From Calonectria ilicicola (lineage: Eukaryota; Ascomycota; Sordariomycetes; Hypocreales; Nectriaceae): a DNA stretch of 64,000 nucleotides. Both the position numbers and the translations under genes were made by a program. The number at the start of each line of letters is the position of its first letter. Positions within the stretch are counted from its first letter, which is position 1. This document shows positions 32,235 to 44,545 of the stretch, one piece after another. The notes under the pieces are model-generated. The model did not search any database and was not told the origin of the DNA. It saw nothing but the letters and a program-made list of their open reading frames with translations. The DNA lies in contig CP085830.1 in the NCBI GenBank assembly GCA_020809705.1, forward strand, positions 1,178,001-1,242,000, read 5' to 3'.

Positions 32235-35200
32235 TCAAGTCATTGATGTAATATATTTTCTTCTAAATCGTGGTATCGTATCCTGATTTATTATTGAATA
32301 TTCAAACCCAACTGTTTTATTGGTAGAACTCATTCTGCAATGACAATCGCATCTGCCCTGCGCTACTGGAATCGTCTTTTTTTTAGCATCTGACATACCG
32401 TCTGGCGTGGCTTGACCTTGTGAAGTTCCAGGTGATGTAATGGTTTCTTGGCTGGTTACGTTTGAATTTGTTGACTGTGAATCTGATATCTGGCCAGAAC
32501 TTGCGTTGGAAGTTTCTTGCGAGCCCCCGCTCTCCTTTTGTCCCAATGAAAAGCGGTATGGTGTATGACCAAACACGACGGCTCCATTATCACCCAAAGT
32601 GTCCAGGGTGATAGCTGAATACGGTTTGGGAATTTTCAGAAGGAACCTTTTGGTCCCACTGGGAAGCAGCATTTGAACAAAACCTTCATCACAAGCGGGC
32701 TTGTTTGCTTGCGGCTCGAAGCACTTGCAGCGAGAAAATAATTCAAGCCGAGAGGACCAGGAGATTCCCGGGGACATCTCAGCTGGGCTCATCGAAACGG
32801 CCATTTGACCATTCCATATATCTTTAATTGTTGAGACTGATGAGCATAAGTAGTCTTTGTCCTTAGGGATAGTTTTCCAATTTCCGCAAAGAGAAGTCGG
32901 ATCAGTTGCTTGAATCAGTTCTCCGAAGTTGTTCCCAAAGATAGTGGTGGCTTGGATTGAGCGAATGTAATCGACCCATCCATGACCACCTACGTGTAGA
33001 GAGTACTCCTTTTGATGGACAGGTTTGGCCGGTTTGGCAACATCCCAGAAATCAACTCCTGCTAAGGTTTTTAGCAACATATTTTTGGATTGCGGAATCC
33101 AATATCCGTCCTGAGCTGCTATTTGAGCTTGATGGTCAATCAAGACCTCGATGTTATACAGAATATTTTGCACCCTATCACGAAATCTGTATGAGATTTC
33201 CACGTCTTCCCCTTGCTCATTGAGTTTTATGTCGTCAATGTAGAGCCTAAGATTCAAGTTGCTGGGGTTTGATAGGATTTCGACCGCAGTAGCTCGGCTC
33301 TCATGAGGAAATGAATCTTCTTCGAGCTGCAGGGGACCGATGAATTTTCTCCATTTGACGCAGTACACTGGTTTGGTTCTGTCGGATTCAATTGAAGCTC
33401 GCACCATATGAAGCAAGGCAGAAGCACCATCAATGAGCCACGCTCGCCTATCAGAAACGTCGAGGAATACAAAGGGTTGAGTAGAGGCCCAATCAAGAAG
33501 CCCGGAGTATGTTGTATCTCTTCGAAAGTAGACAGGTTTGTCTCGCTTTCCAATTGATATCGACATTCCACCTACCACATTGGCACCACCTTCAATGTAG
33601 AGCTTGTCAATGACTGCCTCCTTGGGAAGACGAGGCAGAGCTGATCGACTTATGGAAAAGTTTGCTTGTGAATGACCTGGATTTGTGTGGTAAATTTGTT
33701 AATTTGTAAACAGGGCTTAGGCTAGTTCAAGGATTTACCTGTGTATTCTGTCACACCTCGACACCAGCCCACTACATGACGACGGTCCTGTAGGTATCTG
33801 AGCTCCAAGCTTTTCAGTCTTTTTTCGGTGATGGATTCAAGTCGAGAGTCGAAATACGAGATCCGTTTGCCATCAGCCTTATATAGAAAATGCCAGATAA
33901 CAACATCAATGTCGACTTCTGTCGCAGATAACAGAGAACAAAACCCTTTCAGTATAACTCTCTTTTCCAAGTTGACTAAAACTTTTGAAGCAATTAATTG
34001 TGACATCACCGGTAGCGGCAATTCAAGACCAGTGTGTTGACGTATTCGCCTTAGAATCGGATAACCCGTCACTAAGACAGGATTTTGGAATATTTTACCC
34101 CAACAAAAGCCAGGTAATACAGAAATGACTTGATTCTGGCTCTTAAATGAATAATCAATTCGGCAGCTTGCAAATACAGTGACCTGGCGTTCATCCGAAG
34201 GATTCGGCTGTATCTCGATTGCTGAGATTTGTGGCGAGCAGCATGCTACTCCTTCAGACAGATGAGATGGACGTAAAGCAGAACCTAGCCATCCCAACTA
34301 TTCGCCAATTTCCGCCACAAAGTCTAATGTCCCTTTCACGGATATATGGCATGAAGAGCCTTTCCCATGACGCCGAGCAGTCTGTCGTGATATCATGCGT
34401 TGAGAGTTCGATGACTGTCCCTGGAAAGAAGAAGGCGGAGTGCTATTTCGTGAGACCTTTAGTTTCTCAGCCATCGTGATGAGTTGATGACACTTTTGTC
34501 GTAGATGAGCTGCTTCTGTCTTGCTTTTGGCTTCAGCGGCTGCCTGCATGTATAGGTCGGCGGCCTGGATAGCATGATCGAGCCCCTCTTCGAGGCTTGA
34601 TCTTGAAATAAGGGACTCGGCGGCTTGAGCTCTCCTTTCTATGGGGTTTGTTGAATCATCAGGTTTAATTTCTACCTTCGAGGTTGAGTCAAGGTTAGAT
34701 TGGCGGACTTCTGAGTCTATTTGTGTGATAGATAAGAATGACCCATCTGGTAGTCGGTCTGCATAATGTTAATAATGATCAAAATTTCTGGTTTTCTGAA
34801 AAAGAAAAGAAGGAGACATACGCTCACACGGTGTTGATGAATTTGATGACAGGAACTTCTTCAAAAGGGAGATCAAATGATGATCTGTACAAGGCCAAGT
34901 CTGCTTTAAGTAATCTTCCACTGCCAAACCTTGTGCCTGGTCTGGGCTACCTGTTAAACATAAAATATGTTCAAGAGCGCTGAAGGTTGGCCGATCATAT
35001 TCCTGGTGCTCAATGAATTCTCGAATATCCCAATCAAGTTCAAATGACATGTGGATAGATGGTAAACTCTGCACCCGACTGAGAATTTGGTGAGAAGAGC
35101 CTTTTAAGATTCTTGACCGAATGGACTCGCTAATGCTATGAATAGAGTTCCCATCTGGGATCATAAGCTCGGATTTCTGCCTTATTGCTGCCTTAAGCCA

Positions 35201-36328
35201 TTTAAATGCCCTGGAACTTTGGATCAAATTCTTGTACTCTTCGAATTCTGGCAGATTTGCATAATTCTCAGTGTTGTCATCCCACAGATCGATTGGCGGA
35301 TCCCGGGACTCTGGATCACCGTTCTCAATGGTAGCCCGCCAAGATTCGATATCTCCTATGCTTTTTTGGAAGGGTATTTGACTTGGATCATCAACAGTTT
35401 CGTCGGGATTCTTCGGTATTGATTGCATTACTGTCAAAATATCTCTAAATGAATGTTAGATGAAGGCCAAAAACTGGGCTGAGACGCTTACTTTCTGTGC
35501 TTGTGGATGAATACAGAAACCTCTCGCCCTGACCGCCTCTGTGACTCACCATGCAGGCGCCGACTAAAGCCTTGTAAAAGATAGGATATATGGTTACTAT
35601 AGAAATCTTGGGGTAAACCTTCTGCAAATAGGAGAATTTCCTTTTCAAGGTATTGTGAGAAATAGTTGATGTATTGTTCCCGAAATTGCGGAGCAACGTC
35701 GATAGCAGAATATATTGTAGCGTTGTCGTTTTCTTTATTTGTAGCTTCTGCGAAAGTACAATGACTTGCATAGCCAGAATCGCCTTTCGACTGGATTGTG
35801 GTGGTATTATCGGTTTCGGTTTTTGAGACATCTGGAAAATTATTGTGTGTTAGATAACCAGAGCCCCCGCTCGATTCTCTTGCGGTTACATTATCTCCAT
35901 TTAGATTCACTGCCGCCGTTTCTGTAAAGCACTCTAATTAGAATAATCTTATATAATATGCAAGAAGTCCTATGGTTTAATTCCCAGCGAGACCATATAA
36001 TATGTTTTGTATAGATGCTGGATAAAATTATTTAAAAAAGGGATAAGAGAATGGACTTACGGCCTGACAAGTCATTAGCAGCATCTGAGAGGTTGTTTGT
36101 CGCGTTGTTCCAAGGAACGAGCAAACCACCCGTATCATTGCTGCCTTGACGACCGCGAGCATTATGGTCATCACTATTACTTTGTCTTGGGTCTGTTCCT
36201 CGAACCTCTTGAGCCATACAGCTTTCACAAGCCACGTGTCCGTCATTAAGGCAATGTGGGGTGGTTGAATAATTCCAATCTTGGAAGCAGTTACAACACT
36301 TCCACATGGTAGTTTTTTTTGCACCCAT
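32235..36328 (-). pseudogene. Large MIT-domain fungal protein interrupted by one in-frame TAG
   Basis: Five exons fit together: 36328-36061, 35921-35492, 35444-34828, 34758-33739 and 33676-32235, 1258 sense codons plus the final stop. Features in order: an N-terminal Cys/His zinc-ribbon-like segment (MWKCCNCF, ACESC), a conserved VFIHKHRKDI block, and the region of EDYLKQTWPCTDHHLI. An MIT-type helix hairpin follows near residues 490-540 (GLDHAIQAADLYMQAAAEAK). After it come FVAEIGE-stop-LGWLGSALR, NPVLVTGYPI, VIWHFLYKADGKRISYF and VYFRRDTTYSG. The TAG at 34298-34300 (codon 592) lies where relatives, as I recall them, read GEQLAWLGAALR, so CAG-to-TAG is likely. No ATG directly follows it. It belongs to a large uncharacterised fungal family. 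Either a recent pseudogene, a truncated 591-aa protein, or stop-codon readthrough. Confidence 0.75.
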
Positions 36329-37058
36329 TTTGTGTTCCGAGACAGGCCGAGGGGGGGGTTTCTTAAAAAATGAATAAAACACAAAAGTTAGATGTATGAA
36401 ACTTGATGTGCATATGACTGAAAATAATGAGGATGGCAAAAGAGAAAATTTTGTCACGACATGACCTTCTAAAGCGGGGTTCATATCTGGGTGCCCGATC
36501 GGTTGCCTTGCTTACATTGCGAACATTGCGAATGATCAGCTTTTGGCATTCGGAGGAATAGAAATCCGCTCCAATCGGACTTTAAGGACGTGTTGCTGCT
36601 GCACGTGCGTGATCAAAGCTGTTGAATGAGAATCTCTGAGAACCTGTGGACTGTTGCTGGCACTGTCATTGAGTTAGCACAACTTGTTGCCTGCACCAGC
36701 GACACCAAGTACCACCCACTGGATGGCCGTGCGTTTGGCGCATGTGGCCCCCGACACACAAGCCCCCTTTAGCAGTTTAGTAGAACCTTTGCTAACAGAG
36801 TGATGGTGGGGTTGAGAAAAAGCAAATCTTGAGTGTTAGTCAAGGTGGTGGTAATTTAACAGTGATTCTGTAGCACAGTGAAACTCTTTTTGCCTGTCGC
36901 TATAACAAAGCAGAACGCGCTTGTATTATGACTGGCGCATCCTCAGCAACCACATTGGTTGAGGTTTTTGGTGTCCTGCTGGCCACTGAGAGGACCAATT
37001 GAGAGCGCGGTCAATAGGATCCCCCCGCTACTGTCAGCCTTTTCTCTGACAACGGAAA
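36329..37058. other. Divergent promoter region
   Basis: Spacer between the interrupted MIT gene and the second HET gene. The first 150 bases are an upstream extension of the open frame of exon 1, judged untranslated. Nothing else recognised. Confidence 0.45.
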
Positions 37059-39234
37059 ATGTCGCATTTATTATCGGCCCAAAAGATATCGTACCACAAC
37101 TGCACTTTTTGCAGGTCAATGGTGATTGATTTAAAGCCAAGGCATTCAACTATCTTAGAGAAACCCCCAGATCATGTTATCCTGTTTGAACTAAAGTTGG
37201 ACCAGCTCGTCGCAGCTGCATCGACCTGCCAACTCTCCCAATGGCTTATCGCTAGTTGGAAAACTAGTCCCTACTGCGACTGGGATGACTTAAAAGCAAG
37301 AGGTTGTGAAATAAGTCTTGCTATGAGCTATTTGTCCTACTCTTTCGAACCACTTCCTGTTGTTGAGATTGCCTGGGTCGGCTTGTGGGATCCAAAGCAA
37401 GTGTTTGATGAGCAGGATGGCCGCTGCCGAGTTGTTTCTCAAGGATATTTGGACGTATTTACCACTGCAGGTAAGTAAAAGAGTTTGGGCGCTCCAAAAC
37501 CAACCAGACACTTTTCTCTAACTGCATCATGCGATAGACGATCCCGCCGCGAATTGTATGAGCACACGCCCCATCAATCCAACCATCGGATCGCAAGAGA
37601 ATTTTATGCTCGCGAGACGTTGGTTGCAAGACTGTGTAAATGCACACCGTGGTTGCCCTAAACCCACAACTAATTTTATCCCACGGACGGTATTGAAGGT
37701 GTCTCAAGGTGTGGAGTCGCAGTACCACGCACGCCTTCATTACCCAGCCAAGGTAGAGCCTTACACGGCCCTCAGTTATTGTTGGGGAGGTGATCAACCA
37801 CATAAGACAACAAAAGAAAGAATCAGCTCCGAGAGCTTTGAACTAGACTGGAACCTCCTTCCAGCGTCTATTCAGGATGCTATCAAAGTAACAGTCGGCT
37901 TAGGCTACGAGTATTTGTGGGTCGACTCGTTGTGTATTGTGCAGGATGACGATCAAGAAAAGGCAAAGCAAATTGCTTTAATGCCAGACATCTATGCCAA
38001 TGCAGTGACTACTATCGTTGCTTCACGGGCGAATCGCGCTGTTGATGGGTTTCTCCATGATGTTGATATCGGTTCAGTAAGCGAATGGATAGTGAAATTG
38101 CCATTTCGGTGTCCAGACTCGTCCGCAATGGGCAGCGCTTATGTGGTAAAGATGCGAAACTCTGGTGCTTCTGAGCCCATTGACTACAGAGGTTGGACCT
38201 TTCAAGAGCGATATCTATCACCCAGGGTTTTAGACTATACCAGTAACCAGCTTTTGTGGATTTGCCCGACGGCTGGCGAAAACGAAGGGTATTCTGATGG
38301 TTGGAAAGCCGGATCCAGACAGGATGACGCTGGACTATACCCCGTGAGCAGCTTTTATGAAAGACATTCGACTTCACGATCTTCGAATGGACAACGAGAT
38401 GCCCTTACAGAATGGAGGAGTATTGTCATGATCTACACGAGAAGGACTCTGACGTTTCCCAAAGATCGGATTCTTGCTATATCAGGTGTTGCGAATCGTT
38501 ACCAGGCACTCTTTCAAGACCAGTACCTCGCAGGTCATTGGAGGGAGACACTTCCATACGATTTATTGTGGTCGGTTAGGTCGGGGAAGCTGATCGAGCG
38601 CCGTCCAACAGTGTACCTGGCTCCCTCATGGTCATGGGCTTCAATCACCAACGAAATTTGGTTTAACCTGGCTAGCGCTACTAGTCCGTCGGAATTACCG
38701 CCGCCTAGTCCTGTCATATCGTTGGATGAGATACAGACCGATTTGGAGGAGGCATCGGCAATATTTGGTGCGGTTACCAATGGATGCATAAGAGGCTCTG
38801 GGAAGATCCGCACGGTCTCGTGGTATGGTAACCAAGCCACACCGGATGGATTGCATGTGCTTCATGACGTGGATCCAGAGGGCAACGTCGAACCAATTCC
38901 GCTTCTTCGAATGATTCCTGACGCTATAGAACCCGAATTTTCTGGTACATCAACAGTTAAAGACGAGGCTCTGTCCGTTCACTGTCTGCATGTTGGTACT
39001 TGTATCAGCGCGGGGCTCGTAGGACATGCGGGGCTTGTGCTTCGTGAACTTGGTGCTGTTGGCGGGGCTCCATCACGTAGGAGGTTTTCTAGGTTGGGAG
39101 TGTTTCATATAAACCCGTCACTAAAAAGAAGGAAGCAATTTCTGGGCGTTGCTCGACCATCGGACACTCTGGCGAGAGGCAACGGCCAAGATTTCTTCTG
39201 TAGTGCGGCAGTGGAAGATTTTGAGATTTTATAA
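37059..39234 (+). CDS. HET-domain (heterokaryon incompatibility) protein
   Basis: Second HET-family protein, 702 aa. Exons 37059-37470 and 37538-39234 join through a GTAAGT...CTAAC...TAG intron that keeps frame (TTAD|DPAANC). The N-terminal part carries CTFCRSMVIDL and a WVGLWDP block. The HET domain shows PYTALSYCWGGDQPHKTT, YEYLWVDSLCIVQDDDQE with MPDIYANAVTTIVASRA, and DYRGWTFQERYLSPRVLDY. The C-terminal half contains LAPSWSWASI, typical of the family. No transmembrane or nucleotide-binding motif seen. It lies divergent from the MIT-domain gene and about 8 kb from the other HET gene. The two share only family-level similarity, so they are not a recent duplication. Confidence 0.88.
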
Positions 39235-40423
39235 GCTTCGCGTTAGCTTCTACTATCAATGAATAACCGTCGCTGAGAAGGGCGGCTGTAATCCGTTTTC
39301 TTTTCAAATTGGAACTGGGTCCATCGTCCGATTTGATCTTCCGCGTTGTACTAGGGAGTGGGGCAGACAGCCCATATTTGATGATGGAAGCAATGGGTTT
39401 CTGGGCTGAAGCTGTGTAATTGATGTCGATTTGGATGCATCATCGTCTTTGTAAAAGGTAATTGGCAACACTCAAATGTTCCCGTGCGATTCCCGTTGCT
39501 GTCATATGGCGATCGAATGCATCGGTGCGGCTGTGGGACTGCCCTCTTTTCATCTTGTGAAATCATGTTGGTATTGCGTATAGTCCTTTCAAGAACTCAT
39601 ATTAAGTGGAGAGGTTTATTATCTAGAAATTATACCGTATGTACGCTATCTGTTTTTGACCTTGATGTATATAGAATCAATTCCCGGCTGTGAAGGATTG
39701 AAAATCTTCTTTCCGATTTTGGCTACAGATAAGGTTACGTACTGGGCTACGGAGTATCTCAGCTCCTCTAAATGTATCAATCTGGTGTCAAATATTAAAT
39801 TAAAGTTTTTCTTGTTTGATAAATTATACACTTGGTGGAAACGAAATGGAATCAATGATGCCGTATAACTGGTTACGGTAAATGTAAAGTGTCACACTTG
39901 GCTAATGGCTAGCCTGTTTATGTCCCGCTCGAGGAATAGGAATAAGTAAAATGATGAAATAAGTTAGGGTATTAGATGAAAATAATTTATTTACTAAATA
40001 GGTTCAGAAACTAGGGATACTAATAAAATGGGACAGGGTTAAGCGTCCAATAAAACACACACAGCCCAAAAACCCGTGAAAAGGTCAGCCATCCGTAAGA
40101 ACTGTGACAGAAGCCGTATTGTAAAGGCAGGTCAACCGCTTATAGAGAAGGGAGGTGAAGAAACAAACACAAAAGACCTAAATAAATACTTCCTTAAAAA
40201 GGATGTCTCAAAAATAAGCGGAAAACGTTGATTGAAGGTGTAGGCTGCGATGTCTTGGTGTTGAGATCAGAGGCCCTTTATCATCAAGGCCAATGTTGCA
40301 GCCGGACTAACTGATCCGCCACCTGGGGCTAATTTTGAAAGATTGAGGGTTCAAATTCATGTCACTAACACTAATATCTCAAATATATACAGGCCCCTCC
40401 TTTCAAAAATGTCTCTATTGTGT
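39235..40423. other. Intergenic, AT-rich, no gene recognised
   Basis: Convergent spacer of about 1.2 kb between the HET gene and the next minus-strand gene. A GGGTTCAAATTC near 40348 resembles a tRNA T-loop, but no cloverleaf could be built around it. Confidence 0.45.
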
Positions 40424-41456
40424 CTAAACAGGATGGTAGATGAACATGTGCCGTCCTCGATCGTGACAAACCAATGAAGATTCGTGTGAGTTATACTGAA
40501 TCTGGTACTTCCACGAGGTCTCCGCAGCAGGAGCAGCGGTGGAGAAAATAGAGTCGAAGGTGTGTACCCGTTGAATAAGATCCGGGCCTAAAACTGACTG
40601 GAGTATTTCGCGAAAGGTGGAATTGTGAACGGCATCACCATAGACTAAGACACTGTGAATTATTCCTGCATGATTTTGTAATGTATGCAGTGCATTAGCA
40701 AGAGAGGTTTGCACATTTCCCCAGTATTGCACTTCCGTGTCGTTTGGCCTGTGAAGATACGTCGAACCATTGATCCGAGATTTCACGACACCATCATGCT
40801 CGTACAAGTCCACTGATAGACCATAGAGGCTATGATCCACGACCAAACTGAGTGCTATGGGTCCATCGGGGTGTGTATCGAGGTATTCTTCAAAATCATC
40901 ATCTTTGAATGAGGCTACAGCGGCAGAGTTCGACCAAGTCCAACACAACTTCTGGAGGCCAAGCAAACGTAGAGATTTCTCGATGATGAATTGTTGATAC
41001 GTGTTCCTGTGAGGTATGGAGAGGCCGACGAAACAGAATCCGGTACCAATAGCTCGGGTTGCTGATGCCTGCAAGGATGCGAGGAGGTCACGTGCAGTAA
41101 CCTGGTGTCGGTTGGCCATGTCTGATTCAAACGAGCATTGGGATGGAGGGCGAAGATGGCAGAGTTTTTCGTTTTGTCGCATGAACGCTTTATAATCGTG
41201 GCTGCCCTCAACACGAGCTACTTCGGTGATGGATTCGTTTTGTGAGTGATATAGGACGACAGTGCTGTGATGAAGATGAAGTCAGAAACCGTCGGAAAGG
41301 GGCGATAGAAGGAATAGTAACACACCCATAGTCAGGCATCAGACTAAAGCCCACTCCAGGCAGGCTGTCAAAGAGGTAGGGCGATGGGCGGGCGAAGGCC
41401 CTGAAAAAGAAAAGGTTTGAGAGAAGGAGGAAAAGAAACATAATTGAGGACCGCAT
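40424..41456 (-). CDS. Secretory-pathway hypothetical protein, possible Hsp70-like fold
   Basis: Function not known. Exons 41456-41326 and 41264-40424 give 323 aa. The phase-2 intron GTGTGT...CACAG keeps frame. A clear signal peptide or anchor starts the protein (MFLFLLLSNLFFFRAFARPS). After it come MPDYG|TVVLYHSQNES with VARVEGSHDYKAFM, then GTGFCFVGLSIP and GPIALSLVVDHSLYGLSVDL. A late HSVLVYGDAVHNSTFREIL follows with VLGPDLIQRVH. This order resembles a fungal family of secreted proteins with an actin/Hsp70-like ATPase core (phosphate-1 loop DYG-T, second phosphate loop near LSLVVD). I recall that family only in outline, so the fold assignment is tentative. Confidence 0.65.
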
Positions 41457-42053
41457 CTCGTTCGCTGGTCGGGCGGCTACTCTCTACCTCTCTCTGCCTC
41501 TCTTTTATTTTCTTTTCTGTTCTTTTTTGAGCGTGGTGATGATGCCGTGTGATGATGCCAAGTTGAAATGCCTAATAGGAACGTGTGCAAGGTGGCGAGG
41601 TGAGCGATGCACAGTTGTTCGTCATTGGCAGCAAGTGCCGGCGGCTTGTACGTTACATGATTATTTCTGAGCACCTTGTGAGCCCGGAAGCACTGGCACT
41701 TTACCCGCTGTAAGACGGCGGTTCTGGTCCGGGCCGATTGTTTTACCGTGAAATTAATTGATCATTTCTTTATTAATATCTTTCTCTTGGTACGCGGGAT
41801 CAAGATGGTGAGATGGATTCACGCTGTTGCACCTGAGTGTCAGATTTGCCCGGAAGTAAAAATCACACGCCAATCCTGGGAGTTCAGTCAGAAACGCATC
41901 CGTGTGTTTCTACTCAAAATTTTAATGTTACATGTCGCCTAATCTTTCTGTCCATGGCATGATTGAGACTTCTACAAAAGAAGACCGGAGCTCGAGCATG
42001 TCCTAGACAGACTTAATTCACTCTGCTCCCCTATTCTTCATCCAAGCTAAGCC
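41457..42053. other. Divergent promoter region
   Basis: Includes a CT-rich tract near 41485-41530 just upstream of the minus-strand gene, a common fungal promoter feature. No gene recognised. Confidence 0.45.
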
Positions 42054-43701
42054 ATGCATTTTTCATGTTTCCTCCTGCTATACTGCATGGTCTCATTGGC
42101 GCGAGAAATGTCTCCTCCGCCTCCTATTGATTACTACAGCCCCGAGAAGTATGATTCAGAAATCCCGTCCCTTCCAGATGATATCTGGCGCCCCTACTAT
42201 GACCCTTACGTGGATGATTTTCCATTCTTGCCGGATATGTGCCTTAATTCGTCAAGACCATCGTCAAGGCCATCTGATGAATGCTTTCAATATCTTATGT
42301 CTAGGCCAGACCCAGTAATTGGAGTTGGGGGTGGTGCTGTGACGTTTGATCCAAGCTGCGCAAGGCAATCAAGTCTCATTAGAACGGCTATATCGGATGC
42401 GGATAAACTTGCTGTCAAGGGTGTCGATATCCCAAGATCCCCCAAGGCTGTCATGAACTGGAATACCTGGATAGGTCGGCGAAACTCTCATGATAAGCGC
42501 GTTAGTGGTACGTAATATTCAACTTTGCCACGATTACGCTAACAGACCTTTTTTTTTCAATCTTAGAAAATTTTCGGCGGGCAGCAGATTTTCACGGTGA
42601 AGGGACCTTCAACATTATAGTCTCTTGCGCCGACCCAATGAACCGGTGTGCCGCACGGGCACAAGGCTATGTAGGAGGTTACGCCGATAGCTACAAAACC
42701 GAGTATGGGACCATGCATCGAATCACATTTTGCCCCCCCTTCTTCATGCTTGGTGAATTGGAAACGAAGGCGCGAGATATACTTCAGCAAGTCAAAAATG
42801 GAGACAATAGTTAGGCCTCCCAAGCAGTGTGGCAGAAGAACACCGCAAAGAAGGAGCTGACCTCGCCACTACCAATGCAGATAGCTATGCTTGGCTTGCT
42901 AACAGCTGGTACTTTTACGATCTTACCGGCGTCTTTCCCAAACCAGAGAACTATAAGTACCGCTCTCGGCTCTCCGATGCGCCATCGGATCTATTCATGG
43001 TCCATTTGGGAGAAATCGACATCAATGCTTCCGATGACGAAGTCAATTTGATTTTTGACAACAAGCTCGCCGCCATGACTGATTCAAGCCCGATCCCCGA
43101 AATCCCAACATGTTTAATGTCGGCTCCGCAATTCGATAGAGAAATGGCAGAGCCGAGCATCCGAGAATTCTGCTCGAATGAGCAGAATCGGGAAATCATC
43201 ATCACTGCGCCTGTTTCGATCGGTGATGGAAAGACTGATGATGGAAGGGATAAAGTATATAAAGTCGGCCAGGCAATTGAAATCGGGGATCCGGACCACA
43301 AACTGTGGTTGCAAATCTCTTTCACGCCTGGAGAATGCATGGGCTTCTTCTCATTCACGACCGGCATCACTGATAAAGAAAAGATCTCCAACTGCGAAAA
43401 CAACTTCCTTCAACTTCTTGATCAATGTCCGCCCTTTGAAGGTGAGAGCTACCGTGGTGGCAACATTGGCGACGGCTGCGGTGTATATTGGTTACAAGTT
43501 TCTGCGAATGATCCGACCGAGGATTGGCACCAAGATTTGGGGGTCTTTTTGTGCCATGACTCACAAGAAATCGATGGTTCAACATGTGTTTGTTGGTATT
43601 CGTCGTATCCAGATCTGCTCGCATACTTCGAGAAGCCATCCAACGGCGTTTGTGGCGGCAAGTATGTAGATAAAACAGCTCTGGTTGGCGAGATTTCGTA
43701 A
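42054..43701 (+). pseudogene. Decayed secreted zincin-type metallopeptidase lacking HExxH
   Basis: Exon 1 (42054-42507) starts with a signal peptide (MHFSCFLLLYCMVSLAREM). Exon 2 from 42567 runs in frame to a TAG at 42812-42814. The reading then resumes in another frame at about 42831-43701. The first part ends with the block preceding the active site in fungal deuterolysin/Lys-endopeptidase-like proteins (YKTEYGTMHRITFCPPFF). The later part starts with the block that normally follows it (TTNADSYAWLANSWYFYDL) and continues into a cysteine-rich C-terminal domain. The HExxH helix between them is missing: only VWQKNTAKKEL remains, before a frame change. So one stop plus an internal deletion removed catalysis. 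The intron and both flanks are otherwise well preserved, implying recent loss. Confidence 0.65.
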
Positions 43702-44545
43702 AGGGCTAGATCAAGGAATTCATGCCGGTCCAATTGGCATGAGCGAGGAAGCAGTGTAGATCATTTGTCCCTCTGTGTTCCTTCTAAGATTCAGAAGTCT
43801 GATTACGTTATTTGACTGGATCCTAGATTCTTTGTTGGAACTTTTGAAATGAATTGAATCACCAAGTAGCAGCAATGATACTGGATCGACATGCAATTTA
43901 CGCCGCCCGGGACATCTTGTGTCGTGTAGCTTAAAATAGCTAATTCGCAGGGAGATTTCCCATCGCTGCACTTGAAAGTACTCACACTTAGTATTCGTAA
44001 GGTCTTATTGAGGAGTTCTCTGGAATCACGGTGAGCGTTTGAATCGTCGTGAGATCGGCAAATCCGCCGGAAATACAAAGATGATGGCCGGTAATAGGCC
44101 TTCTTTTGGATGTCTTTTCCCGTTAATCCTAAATAAGGCCAGATTGTGGTTGTTGCCGCCCGACGATACAAGCCCGCCAATTATAGCAAAAGGACAATCC
44201 AGGTGACTTTTGTTGTCGGCAGGTAAGCGGGGATTCTCCATATGCCATCCTGTGTAATTCGCTCGCCAGGCATTTTCCCGAAAACGCACCCCAGATTTCG
44301 CTTTTCAGGGCTTGTAGGTGCATCGGTCCAGGATTCCCCGCATTTTTGACTCATTCAGACAACCCTTGCCAGTTCTAGTTGAGCACATGGTACAAGTCTC
44401 GGTGTAATATTTAGACGATCAGAGTGAAGGTTCGCGTAGAAGACTAAAATAGTAGAAGTATAAATGAATCGTGAATAATTTTCTCGAGTATAATGCGTCT
44501 CGTTGGTCAAGAATCTGCAGCCCTCGAGTGTACTCTTCCATAAAA
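43702..44545. other. Promoter region of GH106-like gene
   Basis: No gene recognised. A single CGG-N5-CCG lies at 44056-44066. Small minus-strand frames here lack domain support. Confidence 0.45.

Noticed and set aside
32235..33578. Independent gene for the 3' part of the MIT-domain gene
   Set aside because: Splice sites and conserved blocks link it in phase to the upstream exons; its apparent start is internal.
40340..40362. tRNA T-loop-like sequence GGGTTCAAATTC
   Set aside because: Neither the T-stem nor an acceptor or anticodon stem pairs around it.
42829..43701. Separate gene starting at 42829
   Set aside because: Its first block continues the metallopeptidase of the upstream exons and the start is not ATG, so it is better read as part of one broken gene.
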